This document shows positions 1 to 8,708 of a stretch of 10,431 bases of DNA, one piece after another. The DNA lies in the NCBI GenBank assembly GCA_019237515.1, contig JAFAGX010000623.1, forward strand, positions 1-10,431. The letters run 5' to 3'. The stretch's first letter is position 1. The number at the start of each line of letters is the position of its first letter. The stretch is from Acidobacteriaceae bacterium. Its GTDB lineage: Bacteria; Acidobacteriota; Terriglobia; Terriglobales; SbA1. Made by a program: the position numbers and the translations under genes. Below the pieces are notes generated by a model. It was not told where the DNA came from. It searched no databases and was given only the letters and a program-made list of their open reading frames with translations.

Positions 1-301
1 GCTAACCGTCTTACAAGCACGCAACCGGAGTACCAAATGCGAGGCGACGAAAGCCCTGCCCTGTTAATGGAAATCTCAGCAGAATGCGGCACCTTCTGTG
101 TGAGGCCTTGAACTTGGCTGGTGTTGGATCGTGATGGATTAGCAACGTCTGCTCGATGGAGACAGACATCTGGCCGCGATAGGCAGAAACCTGTCACTCC
201 GTCAGAGTTCCGTCACTTTCTCTGCGAGCATTTGCAATTTTTCGTGGATGGAATGGGACTTGCTAAATGGAAGTACTGGAGACGGTAGGTTGAGAGGGTT
301 C
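1..301. other. Leader region without a recognised gene
   Basis: No convincing gene is seen before the porin. Frame 1 is open from the window edge to a TGA at 109-111 (36 codons). It could be the tail of an upstream gene, but the peptide matches nothing I recognise and has no family motif. The reverse strand shows only short broken frames. The promoter of the whole downstream operon should lie here or further upstream, but no -35/-10 pair with good sequence and spacing stands out. The TTGAAC at 108-113 and TTGCAA at 232-237 lack a good -10 partner at 16-18 bases. No terminator-like hairpin followed by T's was seen. Spaced GTCA repeats at 193-217 are listed separately. Confidence 0.5.
193..217. 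repeat. Short spaced GTCA repeats upstream of the porin
   Basis: GTCA occurs three times in 25 bases (193-196, 201-204, 212-215). Two copies extend to TCCGTCA (198-204 and 209-215, 11 bases apart), and two extend to GTCACT (193-198 and 212-217). An 11-base period is close to one helical turn, as expected for tandem binding of a regulator on one DNA face. The cluster lies about 85 bases before the porin start. This is a visual observation. Such short repeats can arise by chance and no regulator is encoded in the window. Confidence 0.25.
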
Positions 302-1936
302 ATGAATTGCTGCGCGAGGATTGCTCTGTCAGGCCTGCTTTGTTGTCTGGTGTCGCTGGCCTCCGCCCAACAAGCCGAGACGTTGCAACAGCAACTCGAT
401 CAGTTGAAGCAGCAGTACGAGCAGAGTTCCCAGCAGATGCAACAGAGAATTACGGCACTGGAGCAGCAGATCCAACAACAAAAAGAAGAAGCCGCGAAGG
501 AAAAAGAGCAGAAAGAGAAAGAAAAGGAGAACACGGTTTCTGCGACAGAGCTTGCCACGGAAAACGAGGCGAAAAAGATTATCGAGGGAGAGTCGGCCCA
601 GGTGGGAGCGAAGTTTCAGGGAAAAATAGTCAGTGAACCAAGCTACGACCAGCTGCAGGAGGCTGAAACCGAGATCAAGGGACTAAAGCGGCAGATGGGC
701 GCATTCGAATTTCAGGGGTACTTTCGCTCCGGTTACGGGCTGAACAGCAGGGGCGGCCAACAAGTCGCATTCGAAGCCCCGGGAGCCGGCGACAAGTACC
801 GCCTGGGCAATGAAGCAGAAACCTACGGCGAATTCATCTTTGTCAATAATTGGCTGAATCCGAACGAAGACAACGGCAAAGGGTGGCTGAAAACTGAGGT
901 GATGTTCGAAGCCAATACGACGAACTCCACAAACTATGCCAACTTTCCCCAGACCGTGGTCAATGGCGCAGCCACATCAGGGGGAAACGATCAATTTCGC
1001 CTCCGCGAGGCTTTCGTTCGTGGCGGACACTTCTTCGGCGGCCAGCAGACTGGTGCAATTTTCTGGGCCGGAGAGAGGTATTACCGCCGCTTTCACATTG
1101 AGATTAACGACTTCTACCCACTTGATCTTAGTGGCTACGGCGCGGGAGTGGAGGACTTCAACATCGGCATCGGCAAGGCAGCCGTAGCTTTCCTGGCCGG
1201 TGCGCGGCCCGATATTACGACTCAGAACGGCAACTACCAAAAGAGCAACATTGACGTCCGGATCTACAACCTCAAAACCCGTGCCGGGACTTGGGGTGGC
1301 TGGTTTGATTTCGCCACCAGCAAAGGTGGCACGACACCCACTGGGACCGTGATTCCCACCAGCAGCGGCGAGGCATTCGGGTTTCGACACCAGCTTCTCG
1401 AATGGCATGGAGGTTTCCACACATTCTCCGTCTTTTACGGGACCGGCGCGGCCAGCAATTTCAGTAACCCGGGAGCGGGGACAATCGTCGAGGATCCCAC
1501 GCCTTTCGTGAACAGCCGGGCACAATTTGAGGTTACAGAATCCCTTTTATTTCAGCCCAACGACAAGTTTGCGATCTATCCGATCTTTATTTTTCAACGA
1601 ATCAAAGATGGTGTTCCCCAGCACCCGTGGAAGCAGTGGGTGTCATTCGGCGCGCGCCCGGAGGTCTTTTTTAGCAAGTACTTCTCACTGGCCTTCGAGG
1701 CAGGATTCGATCACACCCACAGCCAGATTGCCCCGGTCTACAACGGCTGGCTCCGCAAGTTCACCATCGCTCCCGAGATCGGAGCTGGCCGAAAGTTCTT
1801 CAGCCGTCCCGTGCTGCGAGCCTTCCTGACTTATGGCAACTGGTCGAATGGCCTAGAGGGATTTGTGGGCGGAGTCCCATTCCAGACTCGGACAGACGGC
1901 TTCACCTACGGCGTGCAGGCCGAAACGTGGTGGTAG
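302..1936 (+). CDS. LamB/ScrY-type outer-membrane sugar porin with N-terminal coiled coil
   Basis: A 544-residue trimeric-type sugar porin of the maltoporin (LamB) family, expected to let sugars diffuse across the outer membrane. The ATG at 302 is chosen over the in-frame ATG at 248 because it directly begins a signal peptide (residues 1-22, cleavage after ASA) and follows a GAGAGGG purine run; 248 has no ribosome site. Residues about 25-64 are a Gln-rich coiled coil, 61-77 a Lys/Glu stretch, and 112-133 another helical heptad segment. The barrel begins near 135 with GYFRSGYG, followed by KYRLGNEAETY, then FWAGERYYRR and the YGAGVEDFNIGIGK segment, all LamB-like. The C-terminus ends in ETWW, the aromatic end used for outer-membrane insertion. 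A periplasmic coiled-coil extension is known from the sucrose porin ScrY. The signal peptide holds two Cys-Cys pairs (3-4, 14-15) but no convincing lipobox. It lies 18 bases before the transporter. The sugar is inferred to be glucose or a small glucoside from context. Confidence 0.9.
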   Translation: MNCCARIALSGLLCCLVSLASAQQAETLQQQLDQLKQQYEQSSQQMQQRITALEQQIQQQKEEAAKEKEQKEKEKENTVSATELATENEAKKIIEGESAQVGAKFQGKIVSEPSYDQLQEAETEIKGLKRQMGAFEFQGYFRSGYGLNSRGGQQVAFEAPGAGDKYRLGNEAETYGEFIFVNNWLNPNEDNGKGWLKTEVMFEANTTNSTNYANFPQTVVNGAATSGGNDQFRLREAFVRGGHFFGGQQTGAIFWAGERYYRRFHIEINDFYPLDLSGYGAGVEDFNIGIGKAAVAFLAGARPDITTQNGNYQKSNIDVRIYNLKTRAGTWGGWFDFATSKGGTTPTGTVIPTSSGEAFGFRHQLLEWHGGFHTFSVFYGTGAASNFSNPGAGTIVEDPTPFVNSRAQFEVTESLLFQPNDKFAIYPIFIFQRIKDGVPQHPWKQWVSFGARPEVFFSKYFSLAFEAGFDHTHSQIAPVYNGWLRKFTIAPEIGAGRKFFSRPVLRAFLTYGNWSNGLEGFVGGVPFQTRTDGFTYGVQAETWW

Positions 1937-1938
1937 TC

Positions 1939-1945
1939 AAAGGAG
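1939..1945 (+). promoter_or_regulatory. Ribosome binding site of the MFS transporter
   Basis: AAAGGAG lies 9 bases before the ATG at 1955, in the 18-base gap after the porin stop. The same GTCAAAGGA string recurs before glucokinase (3274-3282), so the two starts share a closely similar translation signal. Confidence 0.75.
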
Positions 1946-1954
1946 ACGAGTGAA

Positions 1955-3271
1955 ATGGTAACGCAACGGATAACGACAGGCGCCCGAACAATCGAGAGCA
2001 CAGCCACGATCACCGCCGCCCCAAACTACACGCGCCCGCTGGCGATCGTTACGACTCTGTTCTTCATGTGGGGGTTTCTCACCAGCCTGAACGACATCCT
2101 GGTGCCACACCTGAAGTCCATCTTCGATCTCAATTACGCCCAGGCCATGCTGATCCAGTTTGCGTTTTTCTCCGCGTATTTCTTGTTTTCTCTGCCATGG
2201 GCAAGGTTCGTAAACCACATCGGGTACCAGAAGACAATGGTAGTCGGACTGCTCACCATGGCAGCGGGAGCGTTCTTGTTTCTGCCTGCCGCATCCACCG
2301 CTTCGTACGGGCTCTTTCTTACCGCGCTACTCATCCTTGCTGGGGGAATCACCGGCCTTCAGGTGGCCGCCAATCCTTATGTGGGTTTGCTCGGCAAGCC
2401 GGAAACAGCTTCCAGCCGCCTGGATCTGACCCAGGCATTCAATTCGCTCGGCACCACGATTGGCCCAAAGATTGGAGGACTGCTGATCCTGAGCGCCGCC
2501 CCGCTGGCCGTCCAGCAGTTGGCCGAACTCGCACCGCAGGCGCTGAAGGCCTACCGCGTGCAAGAGGCGGATACCGTCAGGCTGCCGTACGCGGTGATCG
2601 GCGTAGCCCTTGTCTTGCTGGCCATTCTGATCGGCACGTCCAGGCTGCCCGAAATTCACGCGGCCCGATCACGGCCCGGGCAAGCCCTGAATGATTCGAT
2701 TTGGAAACATCCCAATCTCTTGCTGGGCGCAGTTGGAATCTTCGCCTATGTAGGTGCGGAGGTTTCGATCGGAAGCTTTCTCGTGAACTACTTCGGTTTG
2801 CCGCAGATTGCGTCTCTCTCTGCCAAGACGGCGGCAGGTTATGTTTCGTTCTACTGGGGCGGCGCTATGATAGGCCGCTTTCTCGGCGCTCCTTTGCTGC
2901 GCCGATTCAGGCCGGGGCATCTACTGGCTCTGTGCTCGATCGTTGCCGGGTTGCTGGTCACAACCTCCATGCTCGTCGGAGGACACCCGGCGATGTGGAT
3001 CATTCTTGCCGTCGGCCTGTTTAATTCCATCATGTTCCCCACCATCTTCACGCTTGGCGTGGCCGAACTCGGCCCGCTCACCGGAAATGGGTCCGGCATT
3101 CTGAACATGGCGATCGTCGGAGGCGCCATTCTCCCTGTAATGCAGGGCATGATTGCCGATCATCTTGGCCTTCAGCACGCGTTTTTTGTCCCCGTGATCT
3201 GCTACTTGTACATCCTGTTTTATGGGCTGAGCGGATCGAAACCGAACAGCGAGCGGTACGCTCACGCTTAG
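1955..3271 (+). CDS. gluP: MFS sugar:H+ symporter, FucP/GluP family (probable glucose/galactose transporter)
   Basis: A 438-residue inner-membrane transporter with about 12 hydrophobic segments after a roughly 27-residue polar N-terminus. It belongs to the fucose/glucose-galactose branch of the major facilitator superfamily. FucP-family landmarks are FFMWGFLTSLNDILVP (36-51), QVAANPYVGLLG (136-147), LTQAFNSLGTTIGP (158-171), YVGAEVSIGSFLVNYF (265-280), WGGAMIGRF (301-309) and GNGSGILNMAIVGGAI (377-392). E. coli FucP uses Asp46 and Glu135. Here the Asp is kept (D47) but the Glu position is Gln (Q136), as I recall for glucose/galactose GluP proteins. This, with glucokinase next door, argues for glucose rather than fucose. 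AAAGGAG is well placed before the start, and glucokinase follows after 17 bases. The family is near certain; the substrate is inferred. Confidence 0.9.
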   Translation: MVTQRITTGARTIESTATITAAPNYTRPLAIVTTLFFMWGFLTSLNDILVPHLKSIFDLNYAQAMLIQFAFFSAYFLFSLPWARFVNHIGYQKTMVVGLLTMAAGAFLFLPAASTASYGLFLTALLILAGGITGLQVAANPYVGLLGKPETASSRLDLTQAFNSLGTTIGPKIGGLLILSAAPLAVQQLAELAPQALKAYRVQEADTVRLPYAVIGVALVLLAILIGTSRLPEIHAARSRPGQALNDSIWKHPNLLLGAVGIFAYVGAEVSIGSFLVNYFGLPQIASLSAKTAAGYVSFYWGGAMIGRFLGAPLLRRFRPGHLLALCSIVAGLLVTTSMLVGGHPAMWIILAVGLFNSIMFPTIFTLGVAELGPLTGNGSGILNMAIVGGAILPVMQGMIADHLGLQHAFFVPVICYLYILFYGLSGSKPNSERYAHA

Positions 3272-3288
3272 ACGTCAAAGGAACTGGC

Positions 3289-4293
3289 ATGCTCATCGCA
3301 GGCGACATCGGGGGGACAAAAACAGATCTGGCGATCTACTCGACCGAATCTGGGCCACACGCGCCGTTGGCCGAGGCCGAGGTTCACAGCTCGGACTATC
3401 CCAGCCTCGAGGCGATGGTGGCTGAGTTTCTCGCCAATACCAAAATGCCAGTTGATGCGGCGTCGTTTGATGTTGCCGGACCGGTGATCGATGGTCATGT
3501 GAAAACCACCAACCTGCCTTGGGTCATGGACGAAGATTCACTGAAAGCGGAATTGAGCCTTAGGTCGGTTCACCTGATGAATGATCTGGAAGCGGTTGCG
3601 CGGGCGGTGCCGGTTTTGCGAGCGAACGATCTGATCACGTTAAACCAGGGCGAGCCCGTTCCGCACGGCCCGATTGCGATCATCGCACCGGGAACAGGGC
3701 TGGGCGAATCGTTTCTCACCTGGGATGGCTCGCGGTACCAGGCACATAGCTCTGAGGGCGGCCATTCCGATTTCGCCCCCACTGACAAGCGTCAGATCCG
3801 CTTGCTCGAATTCCTGCTGGAGCGCTTCGATCACGTGGGAGTGGAACGTGTGTGCTCCGGAATCGGCGTCCCCAATCTGTACGAATATTTTCGCGACGTG
3901 GAAAAAATACCGGAACGGCTCGACGTAGCCCAATCGATCAAGTCAGCCAAGGATCAGACGAAAGCCATCGTGGAAGCCGCCGTGGACCCGCACAATCCCA
4001 GTGAATTATGCCGCGCGACTGTCGAGATGCTGGTCTCCATTCTTGGTGGCGAAGCCGGCAATCTGGTGCTGAAAGTTTTCGGTACCGGTGGTGTGTACAT
4101 GGCTGGAGGTATTGCCTTGCATCTGATCGAGGTTCTGAAGGAGCCGCGGTTCATCGAGGCTTTTTCCAACAAGGGACGCTTCAAAGACCTCATGCGTCGC
4201 ATCCCAGTTCACCTGATTACTGCGCGCGCGGCGTTAGTAGGAGCGGCAACCTACGGCTTAGAAACGCTTCAAAGAAGGGAGGGCCAGGCATGA
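3289..4293 (+). CDS. glk: Glucokinase (ATP-dependent, Glk family)
   Basis: A 334-residue cytoplasmic kinase that converts glucose and ATP to glucose-6-phosphate. It is of the E. coli Glk type (about 320 residues), not the ROK type. The phosphate-binding loop GDIGGTKT is at 5-12, FDVAGPV at 60-66, NLPW at 75-78, and the catalytic-base aspartate in MNDLEAVA is D99. APGTGLGESFL (133-143) is the second nucleotide loop. E156 and H159 of EGGHSDFAP are the glucose-binding residues by analogy with E. coli E157 and H160. GIGVPNLYEYF (191-201) and GTGGVYMAGGIA (265-276) complete the pattern. AAAGGAA at 3277-3283 precedes the ATG. Its stop overlaps the next start (ATGA, 4290-4293). Placed directly after the symporter, it traps imported free glucose, which fits a non-PTS uptake route. 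Confidence 0.94.
   Translation: MLIAGDIGGTKTDLAIYSTESGPHAPLAEAEVHSSDYPSLEAMVAEFLANTKMPVDAASFDVAGPVIDGHVKTTNLPWVMDEDSLKAELSLRSVHLMNDLEAVARAVPVLRANDLITLNQGEPVPHGPIAIIAPGTGLGESFLTWDGSRYQAHSSEGGHSDFAPTDKRQIRLLEFLLERFDHVGVERVCSGIGVPNLYEYFRDVEKIPERLDVAQSIKSAKDQTKAIVEAAVDPHNPSELCRATVEMLVSILGGEAGNLVLKVFGTGGVYMAGGIALHLIEVLKEPRFIEAFSNKGRFKDLMRRIPVHLITARAALVGAATYGLETLQRREGQA
4278..4282 (+). promoter_or_regulatory. Ribosome binding site fixing the phosphatase start
   Basis: GGAGG inside the last codons of glk, 7 bases before the ATG at 4290. The phosphatase frame stays open 282 bases further upstream, but only this ATG has a ribosome site and directly begins the family N-terminus. The ATGA overlap with the glk stop suggests translational coupling. 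Confidence 0.8.
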
Positions 4294-4943
4294 GCGAGAC
4301 TTTTCCAGCAGTGTATTTGGCTCGTCACGGGGAGACAGCCTGGACGATCACAGGCCAACATACAGGCTTGACTGACCTGCCCCTCACCGAACGTGGCGAA
4401 GCGAATGCACGAAGGCTAGGCTTGCGCCTGACTGGCATTCATTTTGCGAGAGTATTTACCAGCCCTTTGCAGCGGGCGCAGCGGACCTGCGAATTGGCGG
4501 GGTTTGCCCAAGCCGCCGAGTTGGACCATGACCTGGTGGAATGGGACTACGGAACTTACGACGGCCTCCTTACAGCGGACATACTCCGAGAACGTCCGGG
4601 CTGGCAACTGTTCCGCGACGGATGTCCGGGCGGAGAATCGCCCCAGCAAGTCGCCGAACGAGCCGATCGTGTGGTGGCACGGGTGCAGAAGGTAGCGGGA
4701 AACGTTCTGCTTTTTTCCAGCGGACATTTTCTCCGTGTGCTGGCCACGCGCTGGATTGGAATCGCGCCCATCAACGGTCAGTCGCTCATGCTGACGACGG
4801 CAAGCCTGAGTGCTCTAAGTTATGAAAACAGTCTATTGCAGCCGGCAATTTCGCTGTGGAATGACGCTCATCACGTGCTCAAGTCAAACGAACCGGCAGA
4901 CTCGAAGGCGTGGGAGCAGGAGCCGTTAGCAAAAGGAAGGTGA
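4290..4943 (+). CDS. Histidine-acid phosphatase, Shb17-like; candidate sedoheptulose-1,7-bisphosphatase
   Basis: A 217-residue protein of the histidine phosphatase (phosphoglycerate mutase-like) superfamily. The catalytic RHG triad is R12-H13-G14, R62 and R65 in SPLQRAQRT are the likely phosphate-binding arginines, E84 in VEWDYGTYDG is the acid/base, and H146 in SSGHFLRV is the second catalytic histidine. Against yeast Shb17 as I remember it, the shared strings are unusually long: TGQHTGLTDLPLT (21-33), FTSPLQRAQRT (57-67), EWDYGTYDGLLT (84-95) and the RDGCPGGESPQQ segment (109-120). Shb17 hydrolyses sedoheptulose-1,7-bisphosphate, and a sugar-bisphosphatase suits a gene set with transaldolase, epimerase and 6PGDH. 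Automated annotation would probably say phosphoglycerate mutase or just histidine phosphatase; other family members act on phosphoglycerates or ribazole phosphate. Family certain, substrate inferred. The stop is 4 bases before the transaldolase start. Confidence 0.85.
   Translation: MSETFPAVYLARHGETAWTITGQHTGLTDLPLTERGEANARRLGLRLTGIHFARVFTSPLQRAQRTCELAGFAQAAELDHDLVEWDYGTYDGLLTADILRERPGWQLFRDGCPGGESPQQVAERADRVVARVQKVAGNVLLFSSGHFLRVLATRWIGIAPINGQSLMLTTASLSALSYENSLLQPAISLWNDAHHVLKSNEPADSKAWEQEPLAKGR
4933..4940 (+). promoter_or_regulatory. Ribosome binding site of transaldolase inside the phosphatase gene
   Basis: AAGGAAGG overlaps the last codons of the phosphatase, 7 bases before the transaldolase ATG at 4948. 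With only 4 bases between the genes, terminating ribosomes could feed the transaldolase start. Confidence 0.75.
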
Positions 4944-4947
4944 CACG

Positions 4948-6045
4948 ATGAACGCGACCGAGTGGCTTCACGACAAAGGACAAAGTATCTGGCTTGATAA
5001 CATCACTCGCACACTTCTGGACAGCGGTACGCTGGAGCAGTATATCGACGAGTTCTCGGTAACGGGACTCACCTCGAATCCGACGATCTTCGATCATGCG
5101 ATCAGGAACAGCACAGCGTACGACCAAGCCATTTGCGAGAAACTCGAGAAGGGGAAATCCGGTGAGGCGCTCTTCTTCGAACTCGCCCTGGAGGATCTTT
5201 CCCGGGCCGCAAAGCTCTTCGAGCCCGTCCACAAAAAGACCAACGGAACCGACGGCTGGGTGTCCCTCGAAGTCTCCCCGCTTCTGGCGCACGACACAGC
5301 CCTTACCCTGGCCGCGGCAAAGAGTCTGTCCGACCGCGGCCCCGACAACCTGTTCATCAAGATACCGGGCACAAAGCCAGGACTTCCCGCGATCGAGGAG
5401 GCAATATTCGCCGGCGTGCCCATCAACATTACGCTTCTATTTTCCCGCGAGCAGTACCTGGCTGCGGCTGACGCCGTCCTGCGCGGCCTCGAACGGCGCA
5501 TCGCAGCTGGCCTCAATCCGGACGTCGCCAGTGTGGCATCGGTTTTCATCAGCCGCTGGGATGTAGCGGTTGCCCACAAGGTGCCAGACAAGTTGCGCAA
5601 CCGGCTTGGCATCGCAATCGCCAAACGCGTCTACAAAGCCAGCAGCAGTCTCCTCTGCTCCCCCCGTTGGTTGCGGGTCTACAACCACGGCGCCCGCCCG
5701 CAGCGTTTGTTGTGGGCCAGTACGGGAACGAAAGACCCCGCAGCCTCGAACATTCTTTATGTCGAGGCGCTGGCCGCACCCTTCACCGTGAACACCATGC
5801 CCGAGACCACATTGAAGGCACTGGCTACTCGCACGGAACTGGGGGAATTCCTGCCGGCTGATGGCGGGAACTCCGAAGAAGTGCTCGGTCAGTTTGCCCG
5901 GGAAGGCGTCGATATCGATGCGCTCGCAGACCAGCTTCAAAATGAAGGAACGGAAACGTTTGTAAAGTCATGGAGTGACTTAATGGCTGTGATCTCTTCG
6001 AAGTGTGCGTCGCTCGCGAAGAGCGTTACGTCCAAGGCCAGTTAG
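4948..6045 (+). CDS. tal: Transaldolase
   Basis: A 365-residue class I transaldolase that moves a dihydroxyacetone unit between sedoheptulose-7-phosphate and glyceraldehyde-3-phosphate in the non-oxidative PPP. Visible landmarks are WLDNITR (15-21, with D17 as in E. coli TalB), the [15 protein letters not shown] signature (38-52), [14 protein letters not shown] (104-117), and FIKIPGT (136-142) where K138 is the Schiff-base lysine. PINITLLFS (158-166), SVFISRWD (198-205), [12 protein letters not shown] (253-264) and VNTMPETT (281-288) follow. The length and the NPTIFDHAI wording fit the long transaldolase type of actinobacteria and cyanobacteria, some of which is fused to Pgi. Here the partner pgi is a separate gene that follows after 35 bases. 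No key residue appears missing. Confidence 0.95.
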   Translation: MNATEWLHDKGQSIWLDNITRTLLDSGTLEQYIDEFSVTGLTSNPTIFDHAIRNSTAYDQAICEKLEKGKSGEALFFELALEDLSRAAKLFEPVHKKTNGTDGWVSLEVSPLLAHDTALTLAAAKSLSDRGPDNLFIKIPGTKPGLPAIEEAIFAGVPINITLLFSREQYLAAADAVLRGLERRIAAGLNPDVASVASVFISRWDVAVAHKVPDKLRNRLGIAIAKRVYKASSSLLCSPRWLRVYNHGARPQRLLWASTGTKDPAASNILYVEALAAPFTVNTMPETTLKALATRTELGEFLPADGGNSEEVLGQFAREGVDIDALADQLQNEGTETFVKSWSDLMAVISSKCASLAKSVTSKAS

Positions 6046-6067
6046 GAAGAGACATCGGTTTCGGAAA

Positions 6068-6073
6068 AAGGAG
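6068..6073 (+). promoter_or_regulatory. Ribosome binding site that decides the pgi start
   Basis: AAGGAG ends one base before the ATG at 6075, too close to serve it, but 7 bases before the in-frame ATG at 6081. It therefore favours 6081 as the real start and argues against 6075 and against the still earlier in-frame codons inside tal (from 6003). Confidence 0.7.
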
Positions 6074-6080
6074 CATGAGT

Positions 6081-7736
<1,656 letters not shown>

Positions 7737-8675
7737 ATGAGCGCAATTGGTTATAACAAGCCTTTATACATCCTGCCTTTCGATCAGCGGACATCGTTAC
7801 AGACGAAGATGTTCGGTTGGACGGGCTCGCTCACCACCGAACAAACGGCAGAGATCGCGGCAGCCAAACATGTCATCTACGACGGCTTCAAGGCTGCAAT
7901 CCAATCCGGAGTACCCCCCGAGAAGGCGGGCATCCTGGTCGACGAGCAATTCGGAGCCGCCATTCTCCGCAATGCAGTGGCAAATGGTTATACAACCGCC
8001 TGTTCGGCCGAAAAAAGCGGCCAGGAGGAATTCGACTTCGAGTACGGGCAGGAATTCGCTCAACACATTGAGGCGATCCGCCCGACATTCTCGAAAGCTC
8101 TGATCCGCTACAACCCCGAAGGCGATCGCGCCATGAATCAACGGCAGACGGCCCGTCTCAGAAAGCTTTCCGATTACCTGTATGCGGCAGGCCGTAGCAA
8201 ATTCATAGTCGAACTGCTGGTGCCACCCGAAAAGTCGCAGCTCTCTCAATTCAAAGGAGACAAACAGGCCTACGACAAGGAACTACGGCCGCGCCTGATG
8301 GCCGAGGCCATCTTGGAGCTCCAGGAGGGAGGGGTCGAGCCGGACATCTGGAAGGTCGAGGGGCTCGATCAGCGGGAAGATTGTGAAAAAGTAGTGGCGG
8401 TTGCTCGCCGCGGCCGCCGAGCAAACGTTGGCTGCATCATTCTCGGCCGGGGAGAGACCAGTCACAAGGTGCGCGAGTGGCTGACAAATGCGGCGGCTGT
8501 CGACGGTTTTATCGGCTTTGCCATCGGCCGGACGACGTTCTGGGATCCGCTGGTCGAAATGCGTGCTGGTCGGATCACTCGCAATGCGGCAGTCGCCGAG
8601 ATCTGCTGTCGGTATCGAGAATTCGTCGAATTTTTTGAAAATGCTAGAGCCCAGGCGCACGCCGCGGTGCGCTAG
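7737..8675 (+). CDS. DUF2090 protein, putative LacD-like class I (DHAP-type) aldolase
   Basis: A 312-residue protein that I recognise as the DUF2090 domain, known as the C-terminal part of some fused IolC proteins of inositol breakdown, where it is thought to be the aldolase for 2-deoxy-5-keto-gluconate-6-phosphate. Here it stands alone, with no kinase domain. Its motifs follow the order of LacD tagatose-bisphosphate aldolases as I remember them: LPFDQR (13-18) like LacD AFDQR, LVDEQFG (67-73) like LVDPEYG, AEKSG (91-95) like YEKTG, KALIRYNPEGD (120-130) like KFLLYYDVD, VELLVPPEK (158-166) like LELLTYDEK, and DIWKVEG (203-209) like DVLKVEV. K206 thus falls where LacD has its Schiff-base lysine. 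GFAIGRTTFWDP (260-271) closes a probable TIM barrel as a phosphate-binding region. No inositol genes are nearby, so a sugar-bisphosphate aldolase role in the PPP is inferred. The true substrate is unknown. Confidence 0.8.
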   Translation: MSAIGYNKPLYILPFDQRTSLQTKMFGWTGSLTTEQTAEIAAAKHVIYDGFKAAIQSGVPPEKAGILVDEQFGAAILRNAVANGYTTACSAEKSGQEEFDFEYGQEFAQHIEAIRPTFSKALIRYNPEGDRAMNQRQTARLRKLSDYLYAAGRSKFIVELLVPPEKSQLSQFKGDKQAYDKELRPRLMAEAILELQEGGVEPDIWKVEGLDQREDCEKVVAVARRGRRANVGCIILGRGETSHKVREWLTNAAAVDGFIGFAIGRTTFWDPLVEMRAGRITRNAAVAEICCRYREFVEFFENARAQAHAAVR

Positions 8676-8708
8676 AGAAATTGAGTTAAGAAGAGCTACA
8701 AGCTCCAG

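Noticed and set aside
1..111. Possible C-terminal fragment of an upstream gene in frame 1
   Set aside because: A 36-codon open stretch is expected by chance at this length and GC content, and the peptide resembles nothing I know. I record it only as part of the leader.
108..136. Candidate -35 element TTGAAC for a promoter
   Set aside because: The hexamer at 17-base spacing reads GTGATG, which is not a credible -10 element.
248..301. Earlier in-frame ATG for the porin
   Set aside because: It would put 18 mostly polar residues before the signal peptide and has no ribosome site. The ATG at 302 begins the signal peptide directly.
977..1525. 182-residue minus-strand open frame opposite the porin
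   Set aside because: It is antisense to conserved LamB barrel segments and has no family motif or separate ribosome site.
4008..4289. Upstream extension of the phosphatase frame inside glk
   Set aside because: The added 94 residues are an out-of-frame reading of glucokinase. The ATG at 4290 has GGAGG at correct spacing and starts the normal family N-terminus.
6003..6080. Earlier starts for pgi, including one overlapping tal and the ATG at 6075
   Set aside because: The overlapping part has no ribosome site, and AAGGAG ends only one base before 6075. Spacing fits 6081, and the resulting length matches known Pgi.
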